NCBI GenBank assembly: GCA_003427395.1
Contig: BFEA01000171.1
Location: 1,922,944 to 1,969,358 of the forward strand
Direction: 5' to 3'
Length of the DNA stretch: 46,415 nucleotides
Source of the DNA: Chara braunii
Taxonomy: Eukaryota > Streptophyta > Charophyceae > Charales > Characeae
In this document: positions 9,635-19,040 of the stretch, in pieces
Position numbering within the stretch: position 1 is the first letter of the stretch
Layout: each line of letters opens with the position of its first letter
Program-made: the position numbers and the translations under genes
Notes under the pieces: model-generated
Databases searched by the model: none
Told to the model about the DNA's origin: nothing
Seen by the model: only the letters and a program-made list of their open reading frames with translations

Positions 9635-10749
9635 TGTGACGAACCAATTTCTGTTCCGCGCGCTTTTCTGCACGATGACAACGAGGGGTCCTAAGATGGG
9701 AAGGTTGGGCCGATTACAGGAGATCGGGATCAAAGGGGAATTGCATCGGTGTCCTCGCTTCTTCGTCTTTTTGCGTCGTTTCTTTTCGGATGGCTGGGTT
9801 CAGGGCCGGGCAAGTCCCGAGATGGCCGATTGAGTGGCTGTCGCGCCGACAAAGACGCGAATAATAATGTTTGACATCGCTTCTTTCTTGTTCTGTTGTC
9901 GGGTTTTAGGAGCAGAGGTCGCGCGGGAATTTCGCTTGTTCCTTTTGAATTTCTTTTTCGAATCTTGTCGAGCCTCGATGGCTCTCGGAACTTCGGATTT
10001 CCTTTCCGAAATTTGTGTTTTTTGCATTTTCGCATTAGATAGGAATTTTGGAATTTTGGAATTCGGGATTTCTTTTGCCGCGCGATGTCTTTCTTGCGCG
10101 CTTCTTTTTGCGGCTGCAGCGGAGCTCTGATTAGTCGGCGCCGTTAATCTTGCAAGTAACTGTAATTTTTGAGCAGGCACCATTGTAACTGTATCTTTAT
10201 TCTTGAGCTTCGTCTTTCCCGCTCTCTCTTCCCCCTTTGCTATGCCTGGTAAGCCCGCGCGCTGCATAGTCGGATCGATGCGTGGAGAGTGGCTACGTCC
10301 CCCACGCCGCGGTCTGGCCATGCAAAACGTAGGCGCTCCCTCTCCTAATCTCCTTTCTAAGTCCTTGCAATTCCGTGTTCTTCGCGCATGCATACACACT
10401 ACAAATTCCGGTTGCGCGATTAGATAGCTCTCTTAACCAGCTGTTGGAAGCTCGGGGTAGCGCGATTAGTGAGGGTCGGCTCATGAGCGAAGTAAGAGGT
10501 GAGTTGAAGTGGGAGTCGGGCGACCCGACGAGCTGGTGCCGAATGCGCGGGGTTGACGTGTGGGGCTACGACGGACTGTNGCGCGCGGGTGAACCTGACG
10601 GGTGCAGGAGGACTAAGCGGGGTGACGACTTCGTGGGTTGGTGCGTGATGACGGACTTTCCGCATCGGTGAGAGAGAGAGGAAGAGAGAGCTGAGGTTGA
10701 TGGACGCGGATTTGCAATTTTCTTGGACTTGTCTCCCTCTTTGCTTTTG

Positions 10750-10757
10750 TATATAAG
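10750..10757 (+). promoter_or_regulatory. LTR promoter TATA box, 3' LTR
   Basis: TATATAAG, in the same context as the TATA boxes of the other two LTR copies. Confidence 0.55.
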
Positions 10758-11320
10758 GTTTGATCTCCGCTCAGGGCGACTCGCCCGTTTTCTTTTGTTT
10801 GCGGAATCCTTGTCTCGGTTTCAGCCCACAGTCGTTTTTGCGATTGATCTTGATCTCGTTTATTGTGTGTGTTTTGTCGAATGAATGGATGAATGAATGT
10901 TATGTCTGTTGTTTTTCTTTTGTCTGGTCCTTGCCTTCGCTCGCCATTTGGGTACTCCCATAAGCAAAGTAGAGACCTTTTTACATAGTCGTCCCTATTG
11001 CTTCCATTATTGCTTATCACTTTTGGTCCGTTGTCTATGACACGTGGCGATCTTGCATAAGGAATTAGACTCTCATTTTTCCAGAAACAAGTGAATACCT
11101 CGCGCGGATACGTGTAAGCACGATCTGACCTGCGCAGCCTGCGCGTACACACGCGCGCCGATTCCCAACCATTGACGAATCTGACACCTCTGGTATTGGA
11201 CAAGCGGGAATTTTCCTTCCTTCACGCACCTAAACGGATAGGAATTCCCGATATCGCATCGAGAAACCCCCTTGCCTGTTAGATGCGTGCGAAAGGCTTC
11301 CACTACCCCGCAAAAAGAAG

Positions 11321-11662
11321 ATGCCGAGCTCCTGGGACTCGGAGTACTTCGACTCTTGGGTGAGAGAATGTACTAGGCAAAGATACCCGGAATCCCCCTG
11401 CCTAACCGAGAATCGATTGTGCCCCAGGGAGTTTCACTGTGTCGTAACCAGCGATCCGAGGTGCCCCGATTACCCAACTACGGATAACACGCAGTACTTC
11501 ATATCCCCCGGCTTTGTTGTTATCACTACCAATTTCCCTCCCGTCCGTCTCCTCCTCCCATATCTCCAACTTACAATGGTTCCGTGGAATTCCATCGCCC
11601 CGTATTGGCTCCGCATGCCTTGCGGAAATTGTCGGCGACGCGGCAACCGACGAGCCTCTTAA
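11321..11662 (+). pseudogene. ORF inside the LTR, copy 2 (truncated)
   Basis: This is the counterpart of the ORF at 826. It starts at the same ATG (MPSSWDSEYF) and keeps the PDYPTTDNTQYF, PGFVVITTNFPP and VPWNSIAPYW blocks and the CGNCRRRGNRRAS basic end. It stops at TAA 11660, where copy 1 has GAA. The carboxyl half present in copy 1 is thus lost by one base change. Confidence 0.5.
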
Positions 11663-12050
11663 ACTACGGGGCCTACCAGAACGAGCGACGACACACGCCA
11701 CGTGTCTGCACCCGAAGGTTCGACTCATCGGAATCACAACCATCCCGGGCGGGCCTTTCCCCGAACCGCCGCCACCAAAACAGACGGATCGGACGACCTT
11801 GAATGAACCACGCATGCCATCGGCCTTATGCTGCACGACCTCGACCGCCATCAGACCGGAGGTAACTCGGCCCGCCCTTAGCTCTATTGCATCTATGTCC
11901 CTGAAAAACTTTGCCACAGGAGATCTCAGTTCCGACCTGGGACTCCACCCCCACTTTCCCAAAAATCCTTGGCACACCCGTTCTCGCACTTCCAGGCCCA
12001 CACCCCACTTCGATCAGGAAGTCGCGCCGGGTGTGAGGTTGGGCGTCACA

Positions 12051-13172
12051 GGAGTACGGAGGAGGGACTGCAGGGCCACAGGCGGGGCACCACACGACCG
12101 TTGGAGGTTGCCGTGGGACTGCTGTCCTGCGGTCTACCGGACACCACCACTGTTGGACCATGAATGCCCAAGACACACCTGACGTGAAAAACAACAACAA
12201 AAAAAACATCAGTTTTTTCGTGGATGTACGGGTCCCAAACCCTCCTTTCAAGTCACCTCCATGGCCATCCTTATGTTAAGGTCCGTTTTGGCTGGGGAGT
12301 CCTCACTTTTGTAGGGCCCGCCCTTACGGCCGCAAATGTAAAAACAAGTTCGACTTCTTTTTCTTCGTGATTAGGGAGGGGTGGAACGATGAAAACCTTA
12401 CATGTAAGGGTTTTGTAGTGGTGTCGAACGAGGCCCTATGACATACCATTCAAAGCAGTTTTGACATGTTTGGACTAATAGAGAAAAAGTTAGCATTTCG
12501 TTGAAATAACTCGGAAAGTGTTCTTGTGTTAGGTTTTTATAGTGTTTTTGTATCTTTTTGTTCCCTTTTTTTTGCCGGTTTGTTTTTTCTGATGTTTGTA
12601 CTATGGGCCCATATCGTTTGTTTTTGAAGTTTTCCACTATGTTGCTTGTGGTGGTGCAGCGAAAACGGGTGCGGCGAAAACAGTGAATTTTTGGCCCTCC
12701 GGATGGATGTTTCCAGTTTCCGTTGGGAAGATGCACTTGGTTTGTTTTTGGTTTCTTGTGCTGTGTGGCTAGGCCCTCGAACTGAAGAAGGCAGGTAGGA
12801 TCTTGCCCTCCGCCGGGTATTGGTATTGCCAGAAGGTCAACCCTACTGCTCACCTTTCCTAGGGACAACCCGTGCTTCCAGAAGCCGCGGTGTGCATGCA
12901 GCCAGCCATTCCTACAGTGCCGCAACATTTCCACTTGAATGAATTTATCCCAGCGCCCCAGGCCCGTTCATCCCAGCAGGTCGCGGTGCGCATGCAGCCG
13001 CAGCTTCTGGAAGAACTGCTGGTCTAATGGCACACTGCCCTGTTACCAAAGGGAAATAGGAAGTGAGTAGAAAAGGCAGCCTGGGCCAAGGTATCACTTA
13101 CACAGAGGCTTTGTTCGGGACCACTGATCTTGATTATCTAGGGCCATAAATGAAGAATTATGACATAAGTTA
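12051..13172. other. Gene-free stretch downstream of element 1
   Basis: I see no credible gene. Two small structures stand out. One is a palindrome around 12392-12414 (AAAACC, TTACATGTAA, GGGTTTT). The other is a pair of direct repeats, CGCGGTGTGCATGCAGCC near 12887 and CGCGGTGCGCATGCAGCC near 12981, each beside a short arm of an inverted repeat (CCAGAAGC / GCTTCTGG). The minus-strand 178-codon frame over 12398-12934 has no family features. Confidence 0.5.
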
Positions 13173-13360
13173 AGTACTTGGCCCAGCTATCGAGGCCGAG
13201 CCTGAAAACGGGCTGCGCCGTTTCGCGCCGACCCACCAGCGCAACAAAAAAAAAGTGTTTTGGCTGGCGGCTCCAGCCTTTGAGGGCCGGTACCCCGAGC
13301 CTCCGGAAGTTGCAGGGCGTTAACGGCAACGCTCCGCGGCCGATGCATGGGCCAAGTACT
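13173..13360. mobile_element. MITE-like inverted-repeat unit (188 bp)
   Basis: AGTACTTGGCCCA at 13173-13185 and its exact reverse complement at 13348-13360 bound a 188-bp unit. The similarity continues imperfectly inward (GAGGCCGAGC on the left against CGGCCGCGGAGC on the reverse-complemented right). Size and structure fit a non-autonomous DNA transposon remnant. I cannot see a convincing target-site duplication, and no transposase is nearby. Confidence 0.4.
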
Positions 13361-13457
13361 GGTGGGTTGAAGGAAAAAAGGATATGGTTGTAAGGGTCAT
13401 GAATGATTGTACCTTGACTGAAAGAAGATATGGTTGTAAAGGGTCATGGGTTTTTCT

Positions 13458-13492
13458 TGTTTGTTTGTTTGTTTGTTTGTTTGTTTGTTTTT
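13458..13492 (+). repeat. (GTTT)n, tail of the U6 retrocopy
   Basis: On the minus strand this reads AAAAACAAACAAAC and directly follows the 3' end of the U6 sequence. It therefore looks like the A-rich tail of a retrotransposed RNA, later expanded as a tetranucleotide repeat. Confidence 0.65.
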
Positions 13493-13590
13493 AATTTGGA
13501 CCATTTCTCGATTTATGCGTGCCATCCTTGTGCAGGGGCCATGCTAATCTTCTCTGTATCATTCCAATTTTAACGGATGTCCCGAAGGAC
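13493..13590 (-). pseudogene. U6: U6 spliceosomal snRNA retropseudogene
   Basis: Read on the minus strand, this 98-nt stretch matches plant U6 snRNA end to end: the 5' stem-loop (GTCCTTCGGGAC), the ACAGAGA box with its AGATTAGCATGGCC continuation, the central CCTGCACAAGGATG region, and the plant-type 3' end AAATCGAGAAATGGTCC. It differs from the consensus I know by one lost base pair in the 5' stem and about five substitutions. It has no Pol III T-run after the 3' end, no TATA at -25 and no plant upstream element. It is followed by an A-rich tail and flanked by a near-duplicate, TTTTCTTGTTTG (13452) and TTTTCTTCTTTG (13591). These are marks of LINE-mediated retrotransposition, so it is a processed pseudogene. 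U6 works in the nucleus at the catalytic centre of the spliceosome. Confidence 0.9.
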
Positions 13591-13683
13591 TTTTCTTCTT
13601 TGTTTTGGCTCCCTTAGCTATTGATTCCCAGGATAAAAAAAAAAAGAAAAAGGAAAAACTAGGGCGCAGTCAAGGTTTTTTGT

Positions 13684-13873
13684 TCCAAAGCGAGGAAAAT
13701 CGTGAATGTATCCAACCCAGCTTTAGGGTTGGGTGGGGATGTGTTGTATTCGAGTGAGTTTCAGTTGTAAATGCATTTCAGGCAGGGTTTCACAAACTTT
13801 GCTCCAAAGAGAGGAAAATTGTGAATGTGAGCAACCCAGCTGTAGGGCTGGGTGGGGATGTGTTGTATTCGAG
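13684..13873 (+). repeat. Two direct copies of a 71-bp unit (period 119)
   Basis: Copies at 13684-13754 and 13803-13873 run from TCCAAAG to GTGTTGTATTCGAG. Each contains a hairpin formed by CAACCCAGC and its partner GGTTGGG or GCTGGG. One of the substitutions (TTTAGGGTT to TGTAGGGCT) keeps the stem largely paired. Not coding. Confidence 0.7.
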
Positions 13874-14997
13874 GGATGCCTGGAGTGCATTTAGAACTGA
13901 AAACGTGACTGCGCCGTAGTTACCCCCCCCCAAAAAAAAAGTGAAAAAAAAAGAATGGACAATCACCGCAAGTGGGGCCTTGTCCCACAGTTGTAGATGT
14001 GGTTGTAAAGGATGAATGATAAACCTTTTTTTTCCCTCCTTTGTCTTTTTTTTTTTTTTTTTTTTTCTCTCTCTCTCTCTCTCTTTTTGGCTACCTTGAG
14101 TAATTATGAATGCAGAGCACTGATCCCCGTGTGACAGCTGTCGGCCTGACAGTCGCTGGTGTGCGTCTGTTGCCTAAGTTCACAGATTGAGCTATTAGCC
14201 TGTCGATGGTATTTACCAAAAAGAAAGTTAAAGAAAAAAAGGTCTCTCCATCGTGGAAGATGCAGTGGGGCTACACTCTGAAGAAAAAAAAAAAAAAAAA
14301 AAAAAAAAAGCGGGGCTACACAGATCGCCTGTCACTCGCTCAGAAATTAGCATCAGTGTGGTTATATTTGTTATGAAAAAAAAAAAGTGATGACTGTAGT
14401 TATATTTATTAGCTAGACGGTGGTCACAGATCCCTTCTGTCTTCCCAAAAAAAAAAAAAAAAAAAAAAAAAAAGATCCCTTGTGTCCAGTCCAGTGATGC
14501 TATCCTCTCCTCAGATGGCATGAATGCAGTCCGTTTTCCAAGCCAAATTCATGCTGACTTGTTGTGAGGAAGCACAGAATGATAGGCAGTGGCCAGGTAA
14601 TCTGGGTCAGGCTGCGCTTGGCTATGTTACTTCTGCCAAGTAGCCTGGGCTGTCAGAAACCCTTTTCTTTTCTTTTTTGCGTTCTTTTTTGCTATCAGAA
14701 ACCCACCTGCCATCGTTCCCCACCTGGACACAAGGCGCTCTCATGATGACTACATTGGACTAGAAAGAGAGCTTGTATACATTCATGATGAGTGTGCATT
14801 TTGTTTGTGGGAAGAAGGGGAAGACAGTAGTGCTGGCCCTGCTGGGCAAACTCGAAGGCTTGTTGCACAGTACATGCTGTGCAAGCCATATAGCATATAT
14901 GGGTCTGTTCTTTTCCCCCTTTTAGGTGGAGGGGGGAGGGATATTCTTTTTTTTATTATTATTTTTTAAAGAAAAAGTCCAGGTTGTTGTAGAGGCT
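13874..14997. other. Gene-free, homopolymer-rich stretch
   Basis: This holds a T run with a CT dinucleotide repeat (about 14047-14084), A runs at 14283-14309 and 14447-14473, and several shorter ones. The minus-strand open frame at 14228-14521 is a product of the A/T runs. No gene recognised. Confidence 0.6.
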
Positions 14998-15083
14998 GGA
15001 TTATAGACATATGAGAGTCACCTTCGGCGCTCGGCTATGTGGATTATAGACCTATGAGAGTCACCTTCGGCACTCGGCCATGT
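14998..15083 (+). repeat. Tandem duplication, 2 x 43 bp
   Basis: GGATTATAGACATATGAGAG and its continuation to CGGCTATGT (14998-15040) is followed immediately by a second copy with three or four changes (15041-15083). The pair is flanked by GTAGAGGC at 14989 and 15085. It sits just before the solo LTR. Confidence 0.75.
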
Positions 15084-16145
15084 GGTAGAGGCCCCTGTGA
15101 CGAACCAATTTCTGTTCCGCGCGATCTTCTGCGTGATGACAATGAGCGGTCCTAAGATGGGAAGGTTGGGCCAATTATGGGAGATCGGGATCGAACGAAA
15201 ATTGCATCAGTGTCCTCGCTTCTTTGTCTTTTTATGTCGCCTCTTTTCGGATGGCTGGGTTCAGGGCTGGGCAAGTCCCAGGATGATCGGTTGAGTGGCT
15301 GGCGCACTGGCAAAGGCGCGATTAATAATGTTTGACGTCGCTTCTTCTTGTTCTGTTGTCGGTTTTTTGGCGCGGAGATCGCGTGGGAAGTTTTGCTTCT
15401 TTTTGAATTTCTTTTTGGAATCTTGTCGAGCCCTTGATGGCTCTTGGAATTTCGGACTTTCTTTCGGGATTTGTGCTTTATTAAAGTTCTTTTTGCATTT
15501 TTGCGTTAGATAGGAATTTAGGAATTCAGGAATTCGGAATTTCTTTTGTCGCGCGGTGTTTTTGCTCACGCGCTTATTTTTGCAGCTGCAACGGAGCTCT
15601 GACTAGTCGGCGCCCTTAATCTTGCGTGTAACTGTAATTTTGGGCAGGGCGCCCTTGTAACTGTATCTTTCTTCTTTAAGCTTCGTCTTTCCCGCCCTCT
15701 CTCTTCCTTGCTGTGTCTAGTCGGCCCACGGGCTGCATGATCGGATCGATGCGTGGAGAGTGGCTACGTCCCCCACACCGCGATCTGGCCATGTAGAACG
15801 TAGGCACTCCCTCCCCTGATCTCCTTTCTAAGTCCTTGCAATTCCGTTTTCTTCGCGCATGCATGCACGCTATAAATTTCGGCTGTGCGATTAGATAGCT
15901 CTCTCAACTGTTGCTGGAAGCTCGGGGTAGCGCGATCAGTCAGGGTCGGCTCACGAGTGAAGTAAGAGGTGAGTTGAAGTGGGAGTTGGGCGATCCGACG
16001 AGCTGGTGCCAAATGTGTGGGGTTGACGCGTGGGCCTACGATGGACTGTAGCGCGCGGGCGAACCTGATGGGCACAGGAGGACTAAACGGGGTGACAACT
16101 TCGTGGGTTGGTGCGTGACGACGGACTGTCCGCATCGGGGGGGGG

Positions 16146-16147
<2 letters not shown>

Positions 16148-16226
<79 letters not shown>
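16148..16226 (+). repeat. (GA)n microsatellite inside the solo LTR
   Basis: About 79 bases of uninterrupted GA. The other two LTR copies have only about 20 bases of GAGAGAG/GGAAGAGAG at this site, so the expansion is specific to this copy. It lies about 70 bases upstream of the TATA box. Confidence 0.9.
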
Positions 16227-16228
<2 letters not shown>

Positions 16229-16297
16229 GAGGTTGATGGATGTGGAGTTGTAATTTCCTTTCTTTTATAATTTTCTTTGCCTTTTCCTTTGCCCTTG

Positions 16298-16305
16298 TAT
16301 ATAAG
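16298..16305 (+). promoter_or_regulatory. LTR promoter TATA box, solo LTR
   Basis: TATATAAG, aligned with those in the other two LTR copies. If still active, it could start transcription into the LTR ORF and the LINE beyond. Confidence 0.5.
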
Positions 16306-16918
16306 TTTTGATTTCGGCACGAGCAATTCGCCCCTATTTTCCTTCGACATCCTTTGTCTCGACGTTGGCCCTTGTATGGCATCCTGTGCAGTCTCGATCC
16401 TTCCTCTTTTGTGTATATTGGATGGACGAATTCTGATAGAATGATATGCTTGTCGTTTTTGCCTAATCATCTTTGTTGCTTGTCGCTTTGATCTGCTATC
16501 GTCACAATAAGAGCTTGATGTGGTTGCGGTGTCTGATGTGTGCGATGTCATGTTGCATGATCGGAAATGATTGTGGCGGGATCGCTGAAAGATTGGATTG
16601 TTGGGTGATTGTCTCCGCCTCTCGGCGATTTTGCATATAGACTTAAACCTCTTGCATGAGAACGGGCGACGGACATATGTGCACCTCGTGCGCACACGTG
16701 TAAGCGTGACCTAATAAGCGCGACCTACACTTGCCCACGCGATGTTGATTCGCAACCACTGACCGACTTGTCACCTTCGGTATCGAGGTGATTGCGGACT
16801 TTTCCCCTTGCGAGAGTTTGTGCATATGTGTGTAAACCCGGCCGAAAGGAGCGGGGCCTACACGCGCGTCTGCAAGCCTACGCGCGGGCTATGGCCGCAT
16901 CCTTGTCGGAATGACAAG

Positions 16919-17665
16919 ATGTCGCGAGTCCCGGAGTTTCGAGAATACTGGGAGAAACAACTTAGGCTGCGGGGGAATCTGATAAATCCGGAATTCCCCT
17001 GTCTAACCGAGAACGACCAACTGCGTGCAAGGGACTTTCATCACGCCATAGCCAGCGATCTGAGAGCTCCCGACTACCCAACTATGTATAACACGCAATA
17101 TTTCATATCCCCCGGCTTCGTCGTTATCGCCACCAATTTCCCTCCCTTCCATCTTCTCCTCCCATACCACCAACTCACGGTGGTTCCGTGGAATTCCATA
17201 GCCCCGTACTGGCCGCATACGCCGTGCAGAAATTGCAGACGACGCGACACCGCCGAGCCTCTGGAACTACGGGGCCTAACCATAATGCACGTCGACAATT
17301 GCCACGCGTCCACACCCGGAGGTCCAACCTATAGAAGTCGCAACCCTCACGAGCGGACCTCTCTCGAACCGCCGTCACTAGAACGGACGGATCGGACGGC
17401 CTGCGATGCGCCGCGCATACCATCTGCCTTAAGCTGCACGACATCGACCGCCATCAGACCGAAGGGAACCCGCGCCTTAGCCTCATTGCACCTATGCCCT
17501 TGGAACCTTGCCACCGGAGATCTCAGTTCTGACCTGGGACTCCACCCCCACTTTCCCAAAAATCCTTGGCACACCCCTTTTCGCACTTCCAGGTCCACAT
17601 CCCACACCGATCAGGAAGTCGCGCCAGGCATGAGGTTTTGGGCGTCACACCCCCTATTCCTATAG
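16919..17665 (+). CDS. ORF inside the LTR, copy 3 (longest, 248 codons)
   Basis: It starts at the ATG equivalent to 826 and 11321, although the frame is open upstream to 16808. It reads MSRVPEFREYWEKQ, then NPEFPCLTEND, APDYPTMYNTQYFISPGF, ATNFPPFHLLLPY, LTVVPWNSIAPYWP and the basic CRNCRRRDTAEP. It continues open to 17665, 16 bases past the LTR end. Blocks shared with the other copies are kept despite clear DNA divergence, including some silent changes. That argues for past coding function. No family recognised. The last third is open but weakly protein-like. Confidence 0.5.
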   Translation: MSRVPEFREYWEKQLRLRGNLINPEFPCLTENDQLRARDFHHAIASDLRAPDYPTMYNTQYFISPGFVVIATNFPPFHLLLPYHQLTVVPWNSIAPYWPHTPCRNCRRRDTAEPLELRGLTIMHVDNCHASTPGGPTYRSRNPHERTSLEPPSLERTDRTACDAPRIPSALSCTTSTAIRPKGTRALASLHLCPWNLATGDLSSDLGLHPHFPKNPWHTPFRTSRSTSHTDQEVAPGMRFWASHPLFL

Positions 17666-17699
17666 GACTTCCTCCCGACCTACCTCTTTCGTAATTTCT

Positions 17700-17890
17700 T
17701 TGGGCGCATTTAACCCTTTTGGGGTGGAGGGGAGTAGGCTCCTCTTTTGTTCCCCTTTCTGGGATGGGGGTATGGGTCTTCTTTTTCGTCCCTTTCGGAT
17801 GGAGGGGTTAAGGGTGTCCCCCCCCCCCCATGTGGAGGGGAGAAGGTTTTTTTTTTTTTGCCCTCTTGGGTGGACAAGGGCCTCAGGCCC
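17700..17890 (+). repeat. G-rich imperfect repeats in the LINE leader
   Basis: Three or four units of about 50 bases contain GGTGGAGGGG, GGATGGGGG, GGATGGAGGGG and TGTGGAGGGG, interleaved with T/C-rich stretches and a C12 run. The open frames here result from this composition. Confidence 0.5.
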
Positions 17891-18843
17891 CGAAAGAACC
17901 CCCCCCTAAAACAGACCTTTCTCGAAGGCCTCTGACCACGGAAGAGACCTCCCCCAAAACGGACCCCTTCTTTCAGGCTTTTGGACCCCAACCCATGGAT
18001 TGGGAACCACCGGCGGGCCCCCCAGATGAGGAGATGATGGATAGTACCCCCGATGCTTGGGGGTCACAAGGGGAAGAGGATGTCGAGACCAAGCTAAGGG
18101 GCCTGGCAGAATGGTTAATTGGTCAATTCCAGGCACTATACGCAGGCCAAACAGAGTCATATTGGGACGAGGCTTACGTACAACTGTTTTCTCTACTGGA
18201 TGAGAGCCCCAGCCTGAAACAAGCTTTGGGGCATGGCCTATCCCCGGACACGGATTGGCAACAGGTGTTGTACAGAGTCTGGAACATCGTGCACAAAAAA
18301 TTCCAGCCCCCGCAACGATAAGAACGCTAGACCCATCGAAAGGATAGTAAGTCCGGGCCGCGCAGAAGAACCCCTTCCTCACCCCCCTGATCGGTCACCA
18401 AAAGGAGGTACACAACAGGCCATGCACACTGAACAAACCGAACAGGGAGAGGACGAGGCCGCAGAGGCAGCAGAGGAAACAGAACCTTCAAAGCGGTCAA
18501 AACTGCGCCACCTCATTGAGAAGGGGCTGTACCACAAAAGTCTGCCAGAGGGGGACAAAGTGTTGGTGCTTCCGATCATAAGGAGGATAGGAAAATGGGA
18601 ACTGGGTCTGTCACCTGCTGAGTCAGAGGACCCGTATGCCCCTGCCTATAGAGGAATGCAATTGCACGGTTGGCATATGAACGGGAAGGGGTATTAAAGA
18701 TCCAAGAGGTCACGGATTTTATTACAAACCATTACGAACCGGGGTCAATGACCACCATCAGCGTGTCATCAGAGAACTTGAAGATGGTCTATAAGGATCT
18801 CTACATGAGATTCAAAGACACCAAGGAGGAAGGTCTACAATAG
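17830..18843 (+). pseudogene. LINE ORF1 (gag-like), frameshifted
   Basis: Frame 1 from ATG 17830 (or ATG 17995, MDWEPPAGPPDEEMM, which avoids the poly-T-encoded Phe run) goes to TAA near 18319. Frame 2 covers about 18320-18697 with NDKNARPIERIVSPGRAEE and an acidic stretch, then LRHLIEKGLYHKSLPEGDK. Frame 1 resumes at 18673 with AYEREGVLKIQEVTDFI and ends at TAG 18841. Its position ahead of the endonuclease makes it the ORF1 protein, which in LINEs binds the element RNA. I see no CCHC knuckle. The reading across frames is my inference. Confidence 0.6.
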
Positions 18844-19040
18844 CACACACATCACACGCTTCTAGACACCCAACAACTGAAAATAAAACCTGGTAACATC
18901 TAGTCGACTAATGATCTACTCACATGTATATGCACGATACTGGAAAAATATCCTCAATAAAGGGGTGGACTGTGAGACACAAGAATGGTCACCGTTACAA
19001 AACGGATAATGGAGGGGGGTAACAGGGCACACAAACTACG
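18844..19040 (+). other. Spacer between LINE ORF1 and ORF2
   Basis: About 200 bases without a convincing frame, ending just before the ORF2 ATG at 19041. Confidence 0.5.

Larger units (their letters stand above)
1..12050 (+). mobile_element. Ty3/gypsy LTR retrotransposon, element 1 (5' end outside window)
   Basis: The order is partial 5' LTR, tRNA primer-binding site, gag, protease, reverse transcriptase, RNase H, PHD-like finger, integrase, accessory ORFs, 3' LTR. RT before integrase is Ty3/gypsy order. The two LTR copies align over about 1.5 kb (window base 1 corresponds to 10596), so roughly 960 bases of the 5' LTR lie outside the window and the full element would be about 13 kb. Every coding part is broken by stops or frameshifts, and the RT has lost its YxDD region, so the copy cannot be autonomous. 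The integrase is followed by a GPY/F-like stretch but I see no chromodomain. Confidence 0.93.
9635..12050 (+). repeat. 3' LTR of element 1 (2416 bp)
   Basis: It begins TGTGACG and ends CGTCACA, a perfect 7-bp inverted end. Both boundaries are confirmed by the solo LTR at 15096-17649, where homology begins and stops at the same bases. It contains a TATA box at 10750 and the LTR ORF at 11321. It lacks 99 bases present in the 5' LTR (deletion after about 11030). An ambiguous base N lies at 10580. Confidence 0.93.
15096..17649 (+). mobile_element. Solo LTR of the element-1 family (2554 bp)
   Basis: It starts TGTGACGAACCAATTTCTG like the 3' LTR at 9635 and ends GGGCGTCACA, with no internal region on either side. 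The flanks are GCCCC before and CCCCC after, a possible 5-bp target duplication with one change. It is more diverged from the two element-1 LTRs than they are from each other. It carries an expanded GA repeat and a long version of the LTR ORF. A solo LTR is what remains after recombination between the two LTRs of one element. Confidence 0.88.

Noticed and set aside
10613-11203. 196-codon minus-strand ORF in the 3' LTR, with related minus-strand frames at 18-236 and 520-708
   Set aside because: It lies opposite the LTR promoter region, is broken in the 5' LTR, and is Ser/Arg-rich without a recognisable fold. The shared sequence is explained by the LTRs being repeats.
16036-16695. 219-codon minus-strand ORF in the solo LTR
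   Set aside because: The centre is a Ser-Leu run translated from the GA microsatellite, which has no stops in that frame.
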